Shown one piece after another: positions 46,242 through 58,164 of a stretch of DNA of 64,000 bases. The position numbers were made by a program, and so were the translations under genes. Numbering within the stretch: position 1 is the first letter of the stretch; every line of letters begins with the position of its first letter. The notes beneath the pieces are model-generated. The model ran no database searches, had not been told where the DNA came from, and saw only the letters and a program-made list of their open reading frames with translations. This DNA comes from Peromyscus leucopus (Eukaryota > Chordata > Mammalia > Rodentia > Cricetidae): NCBI RefSeq assembly GCF_004664715.2, contig NC_051073.1, positions 66,747,164-66,811,163 on the forward strand. Direction: 5' to 3'.

Positions 46242-46460
46242 CAGTGGTTCTCAACCTGTGGGTTGCGACCCCTTTGGGGGTCGAATGACCCTTTCACAGA
46301 GGTTGTATATCAGATAGCCTGCATAATTACATTGTGATTTCTAACAGTAGAAAAAGTACAGTTGTGAAGTAGTAACAAAACTCCTTTCATGGTTGGGGGT
46401 CACCACAATATAAGGAGCTGTATTAAAAGGTCTCAGCATTAGGAAGGTTGAGGACCACTG
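46242..46460. mobile_element. URR1 (hAT-Charlie MITE) with 8-bp TSD
   Basis: Starts CAGTGGTTCTCAACCTGTGG and ends GGTTGAGGACCACTG, terminal inverted repeats. Flanks CTCTAGAA (46234-46241) and CTCTAGAG (46461-46468) differ at one base and fit the hAT target pattern nTnnnnAn. Confidence 0.92.
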
Positions 46461-46469
46461 CTCTAGAGG

Positions 46470-47660
46470 AGGAGGACATATGCTAAAGCTTTCACTTATC
46501 TCTCCTAGTGCAGGACTGCAACTCTTGGCCCTTAGTCAAAGACATACAAGCATGAAGGGGATCATACAAATGTCACAAGGCTCAGTCTTGACTCACTGGT
46601 GATGTGGAAAGCCCTGGGCCTCTGAGGACCATCCTGGGTTGGACACATCTTACACGTCCTGTGTTGTACACATCCTACACATCCCTCTACACCCTGATTC
46701 TGGTGAGCACGATAATCTTCGGCACCATGTCACAAGGCTGTAGAAGAACCTCTAGGTTCTTGAATAGAGGCTGCATCCTAACAACTGTGGGAACAGAAGC
46801 ACTATCCAGCCTCGGTTTCTACTCTAGGATGCTGACATGAGGAAAATAATGCTGATGGGTACCCAGCATGAAACTGAATGGAGCATCCCCAAGAGGCTGC
46901 ATGGTGATGGTCCAGCTAGCTCTCAGACAGCACAACGTAAGAACAGAGGTTCTGAACAGACATCAGATACCCTCATCAGCAGATGGGGAACAGCCTCAGT
47001 CTGAAGTAACGTACGTCAAGGAAAGGAAAGGAGTCCAAAGCACTTTGAGAAGATTCTGGTTGAATATAGGACTGCGCACATTGGCCAGAAAATGTGCTAC
47101 TCAAGGAGTTTCTTCATGAGTACCTGAAGCACAGGTGTTCCCAGAAGCATGGAAGAAGGAGGCATCTTTCCAGGGCTTGGCTGCCATGCCCTCTCTACTC
47201 TCCTCTCATGGCAGCTACATGGTATAATTCATACACTGAAGCATCTGTGTTCTTATAATGGAGATAATTCAGCCTCTGGCTGGTAAGTAAGCACCTTGGA
47301 CTGTCAATTTTTCATGTAAAGCACCTATTCAATGTATTTTCATCACTTTGTATTGCTGAACTTAAATCTTCACACTTTTGTTTGCCTTTAAGAATCCACT
47401 TTATTTGCCCTAAATCTGTGTCTGTCTTAAAAGACTAAGAACAGGAAAAAAAAATAAATCTTTGACAAATCCTCCACAAATAACTTGAAAGATTCAAGAG
47501 TCAGTAGCAACAGAGTAGGAGAAATTAGAAACTGGATTTGTCAGATATCATGGACTTACTTGAATAAATTGCTCCAGCACACAAAAAGAATACTCAGTTG
47601 GAATTGCAAACGTTTAAAAACGGAACATCTTAGAATTGAAATATATAGTAATTAACATTA
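46470..47660. other. Unassigned DNA
   Basis: No repeat or gene recognised; open frames of 78 and 83 codons lack features. Confidence 0.35.
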
Positions 47661-47665
47661 ATATT

Positions 47666-48035
47666 TGTCTTAGGGTTTTTATTGCCGTGAAGAAACACCA
47701 TGACCACGTCAACTCTTATAAAGGAAATATTTAATTAGGGTGGCTCACTTACGGTTTCAGAGGTTCAGTCCATTATCATCATGTGGGGGGGCACAGGCAT
47801 GGTGGCATGCAGGCAGATGTGGCACTGGTGAAGTAGCTAAGAGTTCTACATCTTGCAGGCAACAGGAAGTCAACTGAGATACTGGGCAGTATCCTGAGCA
47901 TAGGAAACCTCAAAGCCCACCCCCACAGTGACACACTTCCTCCAACAAGGCCAAACCCAATCCAACAAAGCCACACCTCTTAATAGTGCCAATCCCTGTG
48001 AGATTATGGGAGCCAATTACATTCAAACTACCACA
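47666..48035 (-). repeat. ORR1-like MaLR LTR with 5-bp TSD
   Basis: TGTCTTAGGGTTTTTATTGCC to CAAACTACCACA, with gtccattatcatcatg and tcctccaacaaggcc. Exact 5-bp duplication ATATT (47661-47665, 48036-48040), as expected for ERVL/MaLR. Confidence 0.9.
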
Positions 48036-48469
48036 ATATTCTAAGAATGAACCTAGTAGATTAAAAACCATTAAAGGTTCACTTGGTTAGAAATAAATTG
48101 AAATGAAATATCAACATCAAAGTGCAGAGTCAAAACAGAAAACCACACAAAGGGAGTAAGCAATGTACGGGAGATTTGGTGTGTCTAATTTACACGTTAT
48201 TGAAATTATGGAAGGAAGGGAGCAAGAGTGAAGCAGATGAATTGAAGAGATGGTGAACGAGAATTTTTGAAAATTTTTGTAACATTGGGTAACAGATTTA
48301 AAAATACAAATAAATACACGCAAGTTAAAGGTACAAAATAGGCATCGGTGTGGTGAGGTCACACGGCAATAAAACCAGTGTGATGTTTTCAACAGTAATT
48401 GTGGACCCCAGAAAACCACAGATATTGAGAGTGGATAGACCTGTCCAACAGTGGTTTGACCAAGGGCCC

Positions 48470-48851
48470 TGCTGTCGTTTCTGCTGCTGTAACAACACAC
48501 TGACCACAAGCAACTTGGAAAAGAAACAGTTTATTGTCTTCCAGGTTTTAGTCCATTAACAAGGAAGCCAAGGCAGGAACCTGGCAACAGGAACCGAAAC
48601 AAAGACCAAGGAGGAACATTGCTTCAGGACTTCCTTCCCAGTGCTTGATCAGCTCCCCTTCGTAAATAACCCAGTGCCACCTGCCCAGGGGTAGCACCAA
48701 CCAAAGTGGATTAGGCCCTCCCACATCAATCATTAATCCAGAAAATGTCCTGCAGTCATGCGCTAGCTATTATAGTGATGGCCTTTTCTCAATTTTGATT
48801 CCATCTTTCCAGATGATTTTAGTTGGTGTTAACAGAAAAACAACCATCACA
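48470..48851 (-). repeat. MT-type MaLR LTR
   Basis: tgctgctgtaacaacacact, gaccacaagcaacttgg, gtagcaccaaccaaagtgg, ccctcccacatcaatcatta, ending acaaccatcaca. Reverse-strand MT LTR; no clear duplication. Confidence 0.75.
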
Positions 48852-49108
48852 GAGAGTGACCAAGACTAGTGTCCCCAGTAAGGGGGCTGTGGACGACTTG
48901 TCCTGGATGATTATGACATAAGGAAATGTTTCATTTCTGTGATATTATTCCTCCAAACCCTTGTCTCCAGGTATCATGACTGAAACAACAATCAAACCCA
49001 GATTAAAGGAGATTTTATAAAATATCTAACCAATATTCATCAAAGCTGCCAGTATGCTTGAAACCAGGGAAAGACTAAGAAATGGTTACTAAGAAATAAG
49101 ACTAAGTA

Positions 49109-49263
49109 GCCCAGTATGGTGGTGCATACCTTTAATCCCAGCACTCAGGAGGCAGAGCCAGGCGGATCTCTGTGAGTTCGAGGCCAGCCTGGTCTACAGA
49201 GCGAGATCCAGAAAAAACAAAAAAAAAAAAAAAAAAACAACAAAACAAACAAAACAAAAAAAC
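49109..49263 (+). repeat. B1 SINE with perfect 15-bp TSD
   Basis: gcccagtatggtggtgcata through ggcggatctctgtgagttcg, aggccagcctggtctacaga, then an A-rich tail with CAAA units. Duplication AAATAAGACTAAGTA is exact at 49094-49108 and 49264-49278. Confidence 0.95.
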
Positions 49264-49279
49264 AAATAAGACTAAGTAA

Positions 49280-49855
49280 ACACATGATGAAACATGCTCT
49301 GCTAGACTGACCTTAGAAGAGAAACATTACCTAGGTTGAGAAAGGAAGTCCAATGTACCAATGTTAATTTCTTAGCTCTGAAAACATGTCATGATTATGT
49401 ATCAAGAGAAAAATAAAATGAAGAATGAATAGGACCTGTCATGACTAGCTTCCACACTTCTCTGTGCACCTGGAAGTATGTTTAAGTATGAAGAAATATA
49501 CACTGAGATGTCACTATACATTAACATGAATGTCTAAAAGTGAAAATGATGAAATTTATTCCAAGGTTTGAAGATGATATAGTAAGATAGAAGTCATCAA
49601 ATACTGTTTGTCAAACTATAAATTAAAAGTAAAGTTATACGAGTATCATAGAAAAACATAGGCAATGATTGACTAGAGTTGAAAACTCACATGATGTTTG
49701 TCCCAGAAATTTTAGTAGATGCATATCTAGTATTTCTAAAATTGTGTAACATCATATATTGGCACTTAATTCTAATGGCTGGAAGCAAAACTGGAAATAC
49801 TTCAAAGTCCATTTACAATATGAATAAGATAATTGTGTGAATTTCACTTATGTTA
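49280..49855. other. Unassigned AT-rich DNA
   Basis: No repeat or gene recognised. Confidence 0.35.
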
Positions 49856-49912
49856 TATTATATTGTTTATATTATTATATTATATTATATTATATTACAT
49901 TATATTGTATTG
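49855..49912. repeat. AT-rich (TTATA)n tract
   Basis: Imperfect ATATT/TTATA units leading into the L1 fragment. Confidence 0.8.
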
Positions 49913-51415
49913 TATGTGGATAAATGAACTACAATTTGATACAATGAAATTAAAAGGCTTCTGTGTCACAAAACAAGAAGCAGAGTGAACAGAAAACCTA
50001 TAAAATGGGAAAAAAAATCTTAGCCCACTTGATATCAGATAGGGAATTAATAACTACAATATATAAAGAACAGCAAAAATTAAACACCAAAAGAACAAAT
50101 CATCCAATCAATAAATGGGCTAATGACTAAATAGATAATTCTCAAAAGAAGAAATAAATTATCCAGTAACTATTTGGAAAAATGTCCAAAATCCTTAGTC
50201 ATCACCGAAATGCAAATTGAATCTGCTTTGGGTTCCCATCTCACTCAGAATGCTAAGATTGTGAGGATGTAACTGATATAACCACTATGGAAGTCAGTGG
50301 GGAGATTTCTAAAATCTAAAACTAAAACTATCACAAGAGTCAGCTTCACCATTCCTGGTCATACAGCCAATATGCTCTAAGCCATCATATCATAGTGATG
50401 CTTGTACCATTCATAAATTGCCACACCATTCACAAAATTCAAGATATGGAAACAACCTAGATCTCCACCTAGAGATTAATGAGTAAAGAAAATGTGGTGC
50501 ACCTCCAAAATGGAATTGCCCTCTTCTATAAAGAATGATCACAACAGTTTTGAAAAAAATGGATGGTCCTGCCTATGGGATGTGCTGGAGTAAGGGTTGC
50601 ACAGAGATTCTGGGGATGGCCAACCAATGACTGGTCCAGCCTGAGATTTATGCCACTAGAGTAAGCCCATCTCTGATACTGCCTGAAGTGCCAGGACTCA
50701 AAGGCTGGATGGTTCAGAGATCTAGGGCAGAACAAATTGGAGAAGAAAATGTCAACATAATGATCCCTAATGATATTCTGCTATACTCATAGATTGACAT
50801 TAACCCAATTGTCATCAGAGAGCCTTCATCCAGTGACTGATGGAAACAGATGCAGAGACCCACAGCCAAACATTAGATTAAGCTCAGGCAATCCTATTGA
50901 AGAGAGGAAGGAAGGATGGTACAAGCCAGAGGGGTCAAGGATATCACAGAAAAACCCACAAAAACAACTAACCTGGGCTCATAGGAGCTCATAGAGTCTG
51001 AACTGACAACCAGGGAGCCTGCATGGAACCGACCTAGGCCCTCTACATATGGCTTGGTCTACTTATGGGACTCCTAACAGTGGGAGCAGTGGCTGTCCCG
51101 AATGCTTTGGCTGGCTTTGGGGAAACTATTTTTCCTACTGTAATGCCATGCTTTGTTGATACCCACAGGAGGTCTGCCCCTTTCTGACTAGAAACAGAGA
51201 AGGAATAGATGGGGAAGGCAGAAGGGAGATGGGGGTGGAATGGGAGAAAGGGAAGGAGGAGAAACTTGCAATCAAGATGTAAAATAAATAAATAATTTTA
51301 TTTTTAAAAAATGGATAGAACTTGAGGTGGTTATGTTAAGTGAATTAAGCCAGACTCAGACAAACATCTTCTATTTTCTACTATATAGAGACTGTAGCTT
51401 TAAACATGTGTGTTT
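49913..51415 (+). mobile_element. Old Lx L1 ORF2 fragment, interrupted
   Basis: The left part (to 50564) carries decayed ORF2 sequence (aaattaaaaggcttctgtgt, ctcaaaagaagaaataaatt, gatatggaaacaacctagat). It resumes at 51317 with agaacttgaggtggttatgt, taagccagactcaga. A second L1 fragment (50565-51305) is inserted between. Multiple stops; dead. Confidence 0.75.
50565..51305 (+). mobile_element. L1 3' UTR inserted in older L1
   Basis: Starts within the 3' end of an Lx-type element (ggccaaccaatgactggtcc, tgatattctgctatact, agcaggtggctgtcc-like) and ends in taaaataaataaataatttt and A6. Flanking duplication AAAAAATGGAT at 50554-50564 and 51306-51316. The host L1 reads through when this insert is removed. 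Confidence 0.72.
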
Positions 51416-51421
51416 AATGAT

Positions 51422-51622
51422 CCTTCCCTTCTAGAATCCAGCTACTTGCCCTTTATCCTATCAAACGTGGTTTAATAATGCAAGAAACGGCTTGTTTCTG
51501 GAATTAAGCAGACAGTATTGACAAGTTGTCCTATCACTCTTGGAAGTGTTGACTGGCAGTTGCACAGTACTTAGCAAATTCATTCATAGAAATAAGACGT
51601 TAGGAATCACTGAATGAAAGTG
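51422..51622 (+). repeat. Direct repeat, left copy (~200 bp)
   Basis: Matches 53706-53905 over its length (shared: gcagacagtattgacaagtt, attcattcatagaaataa, cactgaatgaaagtg) at roughly 80-85% by eye. Sequence diverges abruptly outside both ends. Family unknown. Confidence 0.8.
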
Positions 51623-51689
51623 TGTATGTAGGTAGGTTATGAAAGTAAAAATTGGACAATGAGAGGGAAGATAAAGATAATTAAAAGGG

Positions 51690-52265
51690 GGAAGTAAAGG
51701 AGGAATGGAGCTCATGTAACAAGAAAGCAGAAGATGGAGACTCTCTGGGCAAAGGAAGGGGACCAGCAAGATGAGAGAAAGGGGTAGGAATCACCATGGG
51801 TAAAGGGATGAACAAGAGCAAAGTGCAGATTTGCTCCAAGTTCCCAGCTCCAAGGAGCCTGAGAGACCCACGGAGGCTCCAAGGGAAGCGGTCTCGTGAA
51901 ATTGGAAGGAAAGAGGGTAGAGCAGAGCCTCGAACACGGTGTTGGTTGTGGTGGTGAGTGGCAGAAGCCACAGCGGCTGCAGCCCATGCTGCTTGCCCCT
52001 GCTGAGAGGAGGAGAGTGCGGGGCTCACAGGTCACAAGCTTCATGCTAGTACCCACCTGGTGAGCCTGCAGGGTGGCCAGCACCCAGGACAGAGAGGTGT
52101 ATAGTGGCCTGGAGCTCTCCAGGTCCCTGCCCCCAGACACCTTGGTCAGCTACAAGGTTACCCTGACTCTGGATATTCCACAGGAATCTCAGCAATAGTT
52201 CAATATTTATGGTGCTTCAGAAACCAGAAACCTTGAACCAGACCAGTAACTCACTGCACTAAGTA
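51690..52265. other. GC-rich unassigned segment
   Basis: Purine-rich then GC-rich, with open frames of 115 and 142 codons on minus (to 52140) in overlapping phases. It may be the upstream part of the repeat that continues at 52380. No domain recognised. Confidence 0.3.
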
Positions 52266-52288
52266 TTTATTTGTAAAGCTGTTTGGGC

Positions 52289-52289
<1 letters not shown>

Positions 52290-52333
<44 letters not shown>
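52290..52333. repeat. (CA)n microsatellite
   Basis: About 22 CA units. Confidence 0.97.
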
Positions 52334-52336
<3 letters not shown>

Positions 52337-52379
52337 GTGGCAAACACTGCAGTTTGCAATGTCACTTTAATGAATAAAT

Positions 52380-53195
52380 GTGTGACAGAGAGGTAAGGAA
52401 GATGGCAGACCAGAATAACGTGGTGGTGGTGACAGGTGTGGGAGCAGAGCCACAGTGGACAAGGGAGCATGTAGTTACCAAGTAGGGCCAGCAGGATGGT
52501 GTGCAGCAGCCTGAAACCTTAACTTGCTGCCCAGCTGCACAGTTGCCCTGGCTCTGAGCAACAGCAGGATGTCCAAGATGGAGAATGGTTCATTTTCTAG
52601 ATTGGGCCTCCTCAAAGATCTCCATGGTCCCTGCTGCTGCTGCTGCTGCTGGGCAGCACATTGATGTGTGTGAGCTGTGTTGCCTTCTGACATCACGTTG
52701 GTGTCTGTGGTCCATGCTGCCACCAGAATCCATTCGGAAGTCGGTGGTTCATGCTGCCGCTGACTGTAAAGGGCAGGGAAGCTTTTTTTGTAGTGGTGTC
52801 AATGACTGCAGAGTCACGGTTGAAAATGAGAGACATTGAAGTGTTCTATGACAACCTCCCCCTCCTCTAAAAAAGGAACAGTCTAGACGAAGCCATTGAA
52901 GAGAGTTCCTAAAAACTGCAATAGGGATGTACAAGTGTGGGTCTTCACAGTTGATGACTCCTGGAAGGAGTGTGGAGAAGGACCAGTTTTCTTTAAGGGT
53001 CTGGCCCTGGGAGTTTGACCATGCTCCAATGAGTGTATGGGCAACATGAATTGGACTTGGTGCATTTCTTCCTTTGAGGGTGAGGGCACAAGGGTGAGAG
53101 GATAGATTCTGGGAAGAACGGGAAGTGAGTATGATTGGGGTATATTGTGTGAAACTTCCATATAATGATGCATACATGTAAAATGCCTTAATTAA
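52380..53195 (+). repeat. Rodent retroposon sharing the GC-rich elements' 3' end
   Basis: Plus-strand body with a (CTG)6 run near 52632 (gtccatgctgccaccagaat, ctgccgctgactgtaaaggg, cagttgatgactcctggaag). Its end, tgattggggtatattgtgtg then aaacttccatataatgatgc, matches the terminal ~50 bases of the two minus-strand elements at 30953 and 41612 after reverse complementation. Bodies differ. No coding frame supported. Confidence 0.55.
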
Positions 53196-53219
53196 ACCCG
53201 TCACTTTGTATGCGAACAC

Positions 53220-53268
<49 letters not shown>
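53220..53268. repeat. (TAA)n microsatellite
   Basis: About 16 TAA units. Confidence 0.97.
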
Positions 53269-53270
<2 letters not shown>

Positions 53271-53705
53271 GGAGAGAAGGAAGGAAGAAGGATCATAATC
53301 ATGACGAATTGTTTCTGTAGCTATGGGCAGATGAGTAATATGATATAGAAATCAAAAGCTGGTTTACGGAATTCTCTCGGGAGAAAAAGGTTTAGAAATA
53401 AGGTCATAGGATAAGTATCTAGTTGACTGGAAAATCAAGTTTCAGTGCTAGCAGTAAGATTTGCTCTGGGACCCAGAACGTCTTTCTATATGAGTCTGTC
53501 TCACATCTATCAAGCAGGCTAGCATGTGATTCAGAGAGAAAACCCACTGTTTGGTTGGAGTTCTCTGTTGTTGTTAATGAGGCACCGGTAGATACATCTC
53601 AATGAAGAGGGTCTTTGAAAATTGAAGTCGTATATTTAACCCTCAAAAGAAAAGTTCCAATTGTCCAAATCCTGCTTCAACTACCTCTCCATAAACAGAA
53701 ACTGG

Positions 53706-53905
53706 CCCTTCCTTCTAGAATCTAGCTACCTTGCCCTTCGTCCTATCACGGGTGGTTTAATCATGGAAGAAATGACTTGTTTCTGGAATCAAGCAGACAG
53801 TATTGACAAGTTGTCCCAGCACTCTCTGAAGTGTCAACTGCTAGTTGTGCAAGACTGAGTAAATTCATTCATAGAAATAAAGGTTGAATTCACTGAATGA
53901 AAGTG
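53706..53905 (+). repeat. Direct repeat, right copy (~200 bp)
   Basis: Second copy of 51422-51622, about 2.28 kb downstream in the same orientation. Confidence 0.8.
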
Positions 53906-53909
53906 GACT

Positions 53910-54370
53910 CGTTCTGAACTTTATTGTTGTTGTTATGGAGATCACATGTTGACTCCAAGCTGACCATGCAGAAGAGCTGACTTAGAATAGAATATACACA
54001 TTAGTCTTGGGCTCTTAAATTAAAAAAAAAAAAAATGAAGACTCAGTCTTGGTCAGTTCAGCATGAACTGACAGCAGAGCAATGGCTAAAGATCAGATAT
54101 GAACTCCTGTGAATATGGATTCCTGTGACTTCCTTAGGTTTGTTTGTGAATTCAGTGGTCAGTGATGGGTGAAAGGAGCTCTTGACCTTTCTAACAAGAG
54201 AGTATTGCCTTGGCACTGCAGTCAGTCCCACAGTTCATGAAGACGGTTTTCTTCTTGGGGAAAGAACAGTGCCAGTTACTGAAGCATGCCTGCCAACACG
54301 AGAGGAACTCCTGTCCTGCTGTTTTCTACTGCACCGCGGGCACTACACATAGCAGGACTAGCTACAGTCT
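53910..54370. other. Unassigned DNA
   Basis: No repeat or gene recognised. Confidence 0.35.
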
Positions 54371-54373
54371 CTG

Positions 54374-54725
54374 CTGTGGCTTGAATATTCTTTGTTCCCT
54401 TTGAAATTCATGTCAGAGTTCAATGCCCATGGTGGGGTATTAAAAAGATAGAAACTCAATCTGACCACAGTATTTCCATGTGGGGCCTTTGGAAGGCAAT
54501 TAAGATCAGAGGGGATTATCAAAGTCCAACCTAATGATTCATGTTGGCAGCTTTGTAACAAGAGAGAAAGAGAATAAGATCATATGTGTATATACTCTGT
54601 CCTACACCTTGTGATGCCTGCATTGATTTGGAACTTCTCCAACAATAAAGCCATCCCCAGATGCAGGTCCTTGACCTTGAACCTCTAGACCCATGAGCAG
54701 AAATAAACCACTTTTTACATAGTTT
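54374..54725 (+). repeat. Ancient MLT/MST-like MaLR LTR
   Basis: tggcttgaatattctttgtt, aatgcccatggtggggtatt, gtggggcctttggaaggcaa, ttaagatcagaggggatta, gagcagaaataaaccacttt: LTR order on plus with AATAAA near the end. Confidence 0.6.
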
Positions 54726-54729
54726 AGCA

Positions 54730-54989
54730 GTCCTATACCACTAGCCACAGGTCAAGACAGTCTCCTAAATGTGGCATTGGAGGGATTGTTTTGCAAAGCC
54801 CAGTGAGTCACAAGGAAGCGTCAAGGACATGTCGACTTATAAATACTGTGTTTCTGCTACAGTAAGTTCCCTTCAGATAATAAGTGCAACCTACTTATCT
54901 AAGGCACACATGGTTGGGATGGTTAATTTCTCATTTAAGTAATATAGTGGGAAGAACAGTTAACACTTAAAAGAGTAAAATGATAAGAA

Positions 54990-55041
<52 letters not shown>

Positions 55042-57495
55042 GTGGGCAAAATAAGAAACCTAGAAAATTACCAAGAGAGGATAAAACTAGGGGATGAAAA
55101 CAAACAAAGGAGGGGGTAGGCAAAAAGTAACACAGGATGTGAAAGATGAAAGAAAACTGGGAGGTTTAGAAGTGGACACTGAAAGCGAGGGAGGGGCTGG
55201 TGAGAGGGAGATGAGGGGAAGGGGAATCTGCTAAAACACATGTTGGTGGAAAATGACACAATCATATGAAACACCCGGCATTCTAAATTTAAAAGTCAAC
55301 AAAGTTAGGTTGAATTAGAGAACAACAATAAAGCAAAGCCTTAACTTCCAGGAATTAGGAAAGGAGATTTCAGGATCTGAGGGTGCAGACATCAAGACAT
55401 ATACCAACGGTTGCATGAAGCTACTACTATGGTGAAGAGTTTGCAGAGAATGACTGACAGCTCCTGTAGGAACCAATACCTTAGAGTCAAACCTCTTGTT
55501 CATTTTAAGATGCTTCTGCAAATCTCTGGACTTTACCCATGTAATGCCGAGGACTAGCTGCCTCACTGTGAGCATCAAAACCGCCTCAAGATGTTGCCTG
55601 AGGATGCTCAGAGTGGGAAGCTCCCAGAAGGTACCACCTACTCAGTGGATAGCGATGTCAAGGTGGAGTCAAGGACAAGGAAGGAATGGGGAGTTGTAGC
55701 AGAACGGACAAAACCTCAGTGAAACCATTCCCTGTCTACAAACAGAAACTGAAGGAAAGACACCAGAGAGTCAAAGAAGAATCTCAGAGAGTGATGACTA
55801 AGTCCCTACAATGAATTAGATTACACTGAAGACTGTATCAGTAATTCCTCTAAGGTCCATACCAGGGCTTAGGCAGGATAAGGAAATGCTCAGGACATCC
55901 TTGGCATTAATAGGTTTGATATCTAGTAATAGAAACAGAAATTTCTAAAGTGAATGATTCTTTTCTTTCTCGTCCCAAAAAATTTAGTAAGTTGTAAATA
56001 ATGACCAGAAATGACCATGAAACCCCAAGAAAGAAAATATTTGACTTCAACAGACTGTGGCTGGAGAAGGGATGCAATGGGTGTGTGTAGACCTGGAAAT
56101 AGGTCCATTTCCTGTCGTGACATGGACACAGATGAAACTACAGGTCGAAGGAACAGAAATGACAGAGGCTGAGAGGCAAGAGGTATAGACCGTATTTGTA
56201 GAATAATGATTGTGATTTAACAGATGAAGCTGTTTACTAGAAAATTAGATTGGAGTCAGCAATGGAGACCTAGGAGTGTCAGGGTGGGATACATACGATG
56301 ATTTGAAATTTCTGCCATATTTCTTTACATATGCTTTTATTACTTTGGATACTGTACTTACTGTCTTTTCCATCTGAAATGAAGTGTCTGTTATTAGTAA
56401 GTTAATGCAAGTTATTTCCAGTAAGCTTTTCAGGAGGATGAATATGTCTAAGATGACTTGGCTCCAAAATTCATAACATAACAAAGGGATTTTTCATCAC
56501 AGTCTTTTTGATGGATTTACATCTGGCACTATTTTTGTAGCATTGTTAGCCCATCTGGAATGATTATGAACAAAATAATGAAAATAATAAAATGGTTAAT
56601 ATTTTCTAAAAATGTTTTCTGGTTGTTTAAACAGCTAAAAAACAGTTTATTCTCATTTTATTTAACTAAGCATGTAGCAGAGTGAGGGTAGAGAGAACCA
56701 TGTTTCTACTTAGTCCTCAGTGATGAAACAATACATTGTGTAAAAAAAAATCAGGGATATAGAAAAATTGTAGAAAATGGTCTTTAATGTTACTGTTAAT
56801 CTTCTGGGAAAAATCTCTTTGGGTAGTAGGGACAATAACAGCAAAATCTTTATGTTATTAGATATCATATGCTATTCAAGTTGGTATGCATTCTACTACC
56901 TACTAAACAGATTGCCTACCCCAGACAGTTTTGTCCTGAAGAGTTAGGAAGCAAGGTTATGACATAATGTCCAAATGATATCAGAAAGAGACTCACAGTT
57001 TTATGAGTAAACTTCCCCACTGAGAGGCTCACCTCTGAAAACCCTGTTGTCAAGAGGGTTCAAACTATCCAAGAATAGTCCAAAGAACCATCCTTCTAAG
57101 TAAACAAAAATGCTTTTGTGAAAAGTGCCATTAAAACATACTGACGCTGATTTCATTATCATTGACCTTAATGCACTGGCTATTAATAGCACATTTCTGA
57201 GGCACATCTGTGAAAAATATAGACAAGAGGTTAAGGTCTACTTGAATTGTTGAATAGAGTACAGTATGTCATCCTGAGGTCACAGTTTTTAACTCTCTGA
57301 CCAAACTATTTGGTGATTTTTATTCAAATGATTAAAATATGCCTATAATTTTTTTCCAATTTAAACTTTCTATGCCTACTTCCAAACCACAACTGAAATA
57401 ACATCCATTACTAAATGACACAAGTCTCCTAATACCATTGTGTACATTCATCTTCATTATAGCTTTTTAAATAATGTGGCTTATATATAAATGTT
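54730..57495. other. Repeat-poor unassigned block
   Basis: Apart from a TG microsatellite (54992-55037), no SINE, LINE or LTR recognised. AT-rich from 56200. No supported gene. Confidence 0.45.
54992..55037. repeat. (TG)n microsatellite
   Basis: About 23 TG units. Confidence 0.97.
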
Positions 57496-57498
57496 TCA

Positions 57499-58164
57499 CA
57501 GGGCTAGGGAAATAGGTCAGTAGGTAATGTGTTGCCACTCTAGTTGGTGGCCTGAACTGGGACAATGGGGCCTAAAAATGAGACAGACTAAAGTCTCATG
57601 TGATAGCCAACTTTATTTAGAGCATCAGAGAATGTATACTCTGTGGGTTAAGAAGCATCACATGAGTAAGGTGTTCAGTCACAAGGACAAGCCACATGAG
57701 GCAAAAAAAAACCATGTTTTTCTATAGAAGTATATAAACAAATAACAATAGCCAGTTGTAATGAATATTCTGAAGTAAACTCACTTCTACCCACTACACC
57801 TGGAAAGGACAGAAAAGGACATTCCAAGAACAATTCTATGTTTTCTGAAGAAACTGAGGTCGCATGGTTTTTGTCTGTTTTCTTGGAGCTTTCTCACATG
57901 CACTCAGAATTCTCACAGGACTCCATTCTTGGACTGTGTTCTGACAGGAAAGTGATTGCCATGCAGGCATGAGAAACTGAATATGGATCCCTAGCACGCA
58001 CATAAAAACCTGAGCAAAGTGGATTGCTCTCAGAGATACAGACAGTTTAATCCCTGGATTCTTGCTAGCTGGCCAGCCAGCCTAGCAGAGTCAGAGGGTT
58101 CCTGGTTCAGTGAGAGACCCTGCCTCAAAAATAAGGTAGAGAGCCACTGAGAAGAACTGCTGGC

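Noticed and set aside
51712..52140. 142-codon minus-strand frame
   Set aside because: It lies in GC-rich, probably repetitive DNA, overlaps a second frame, and shows no domain.
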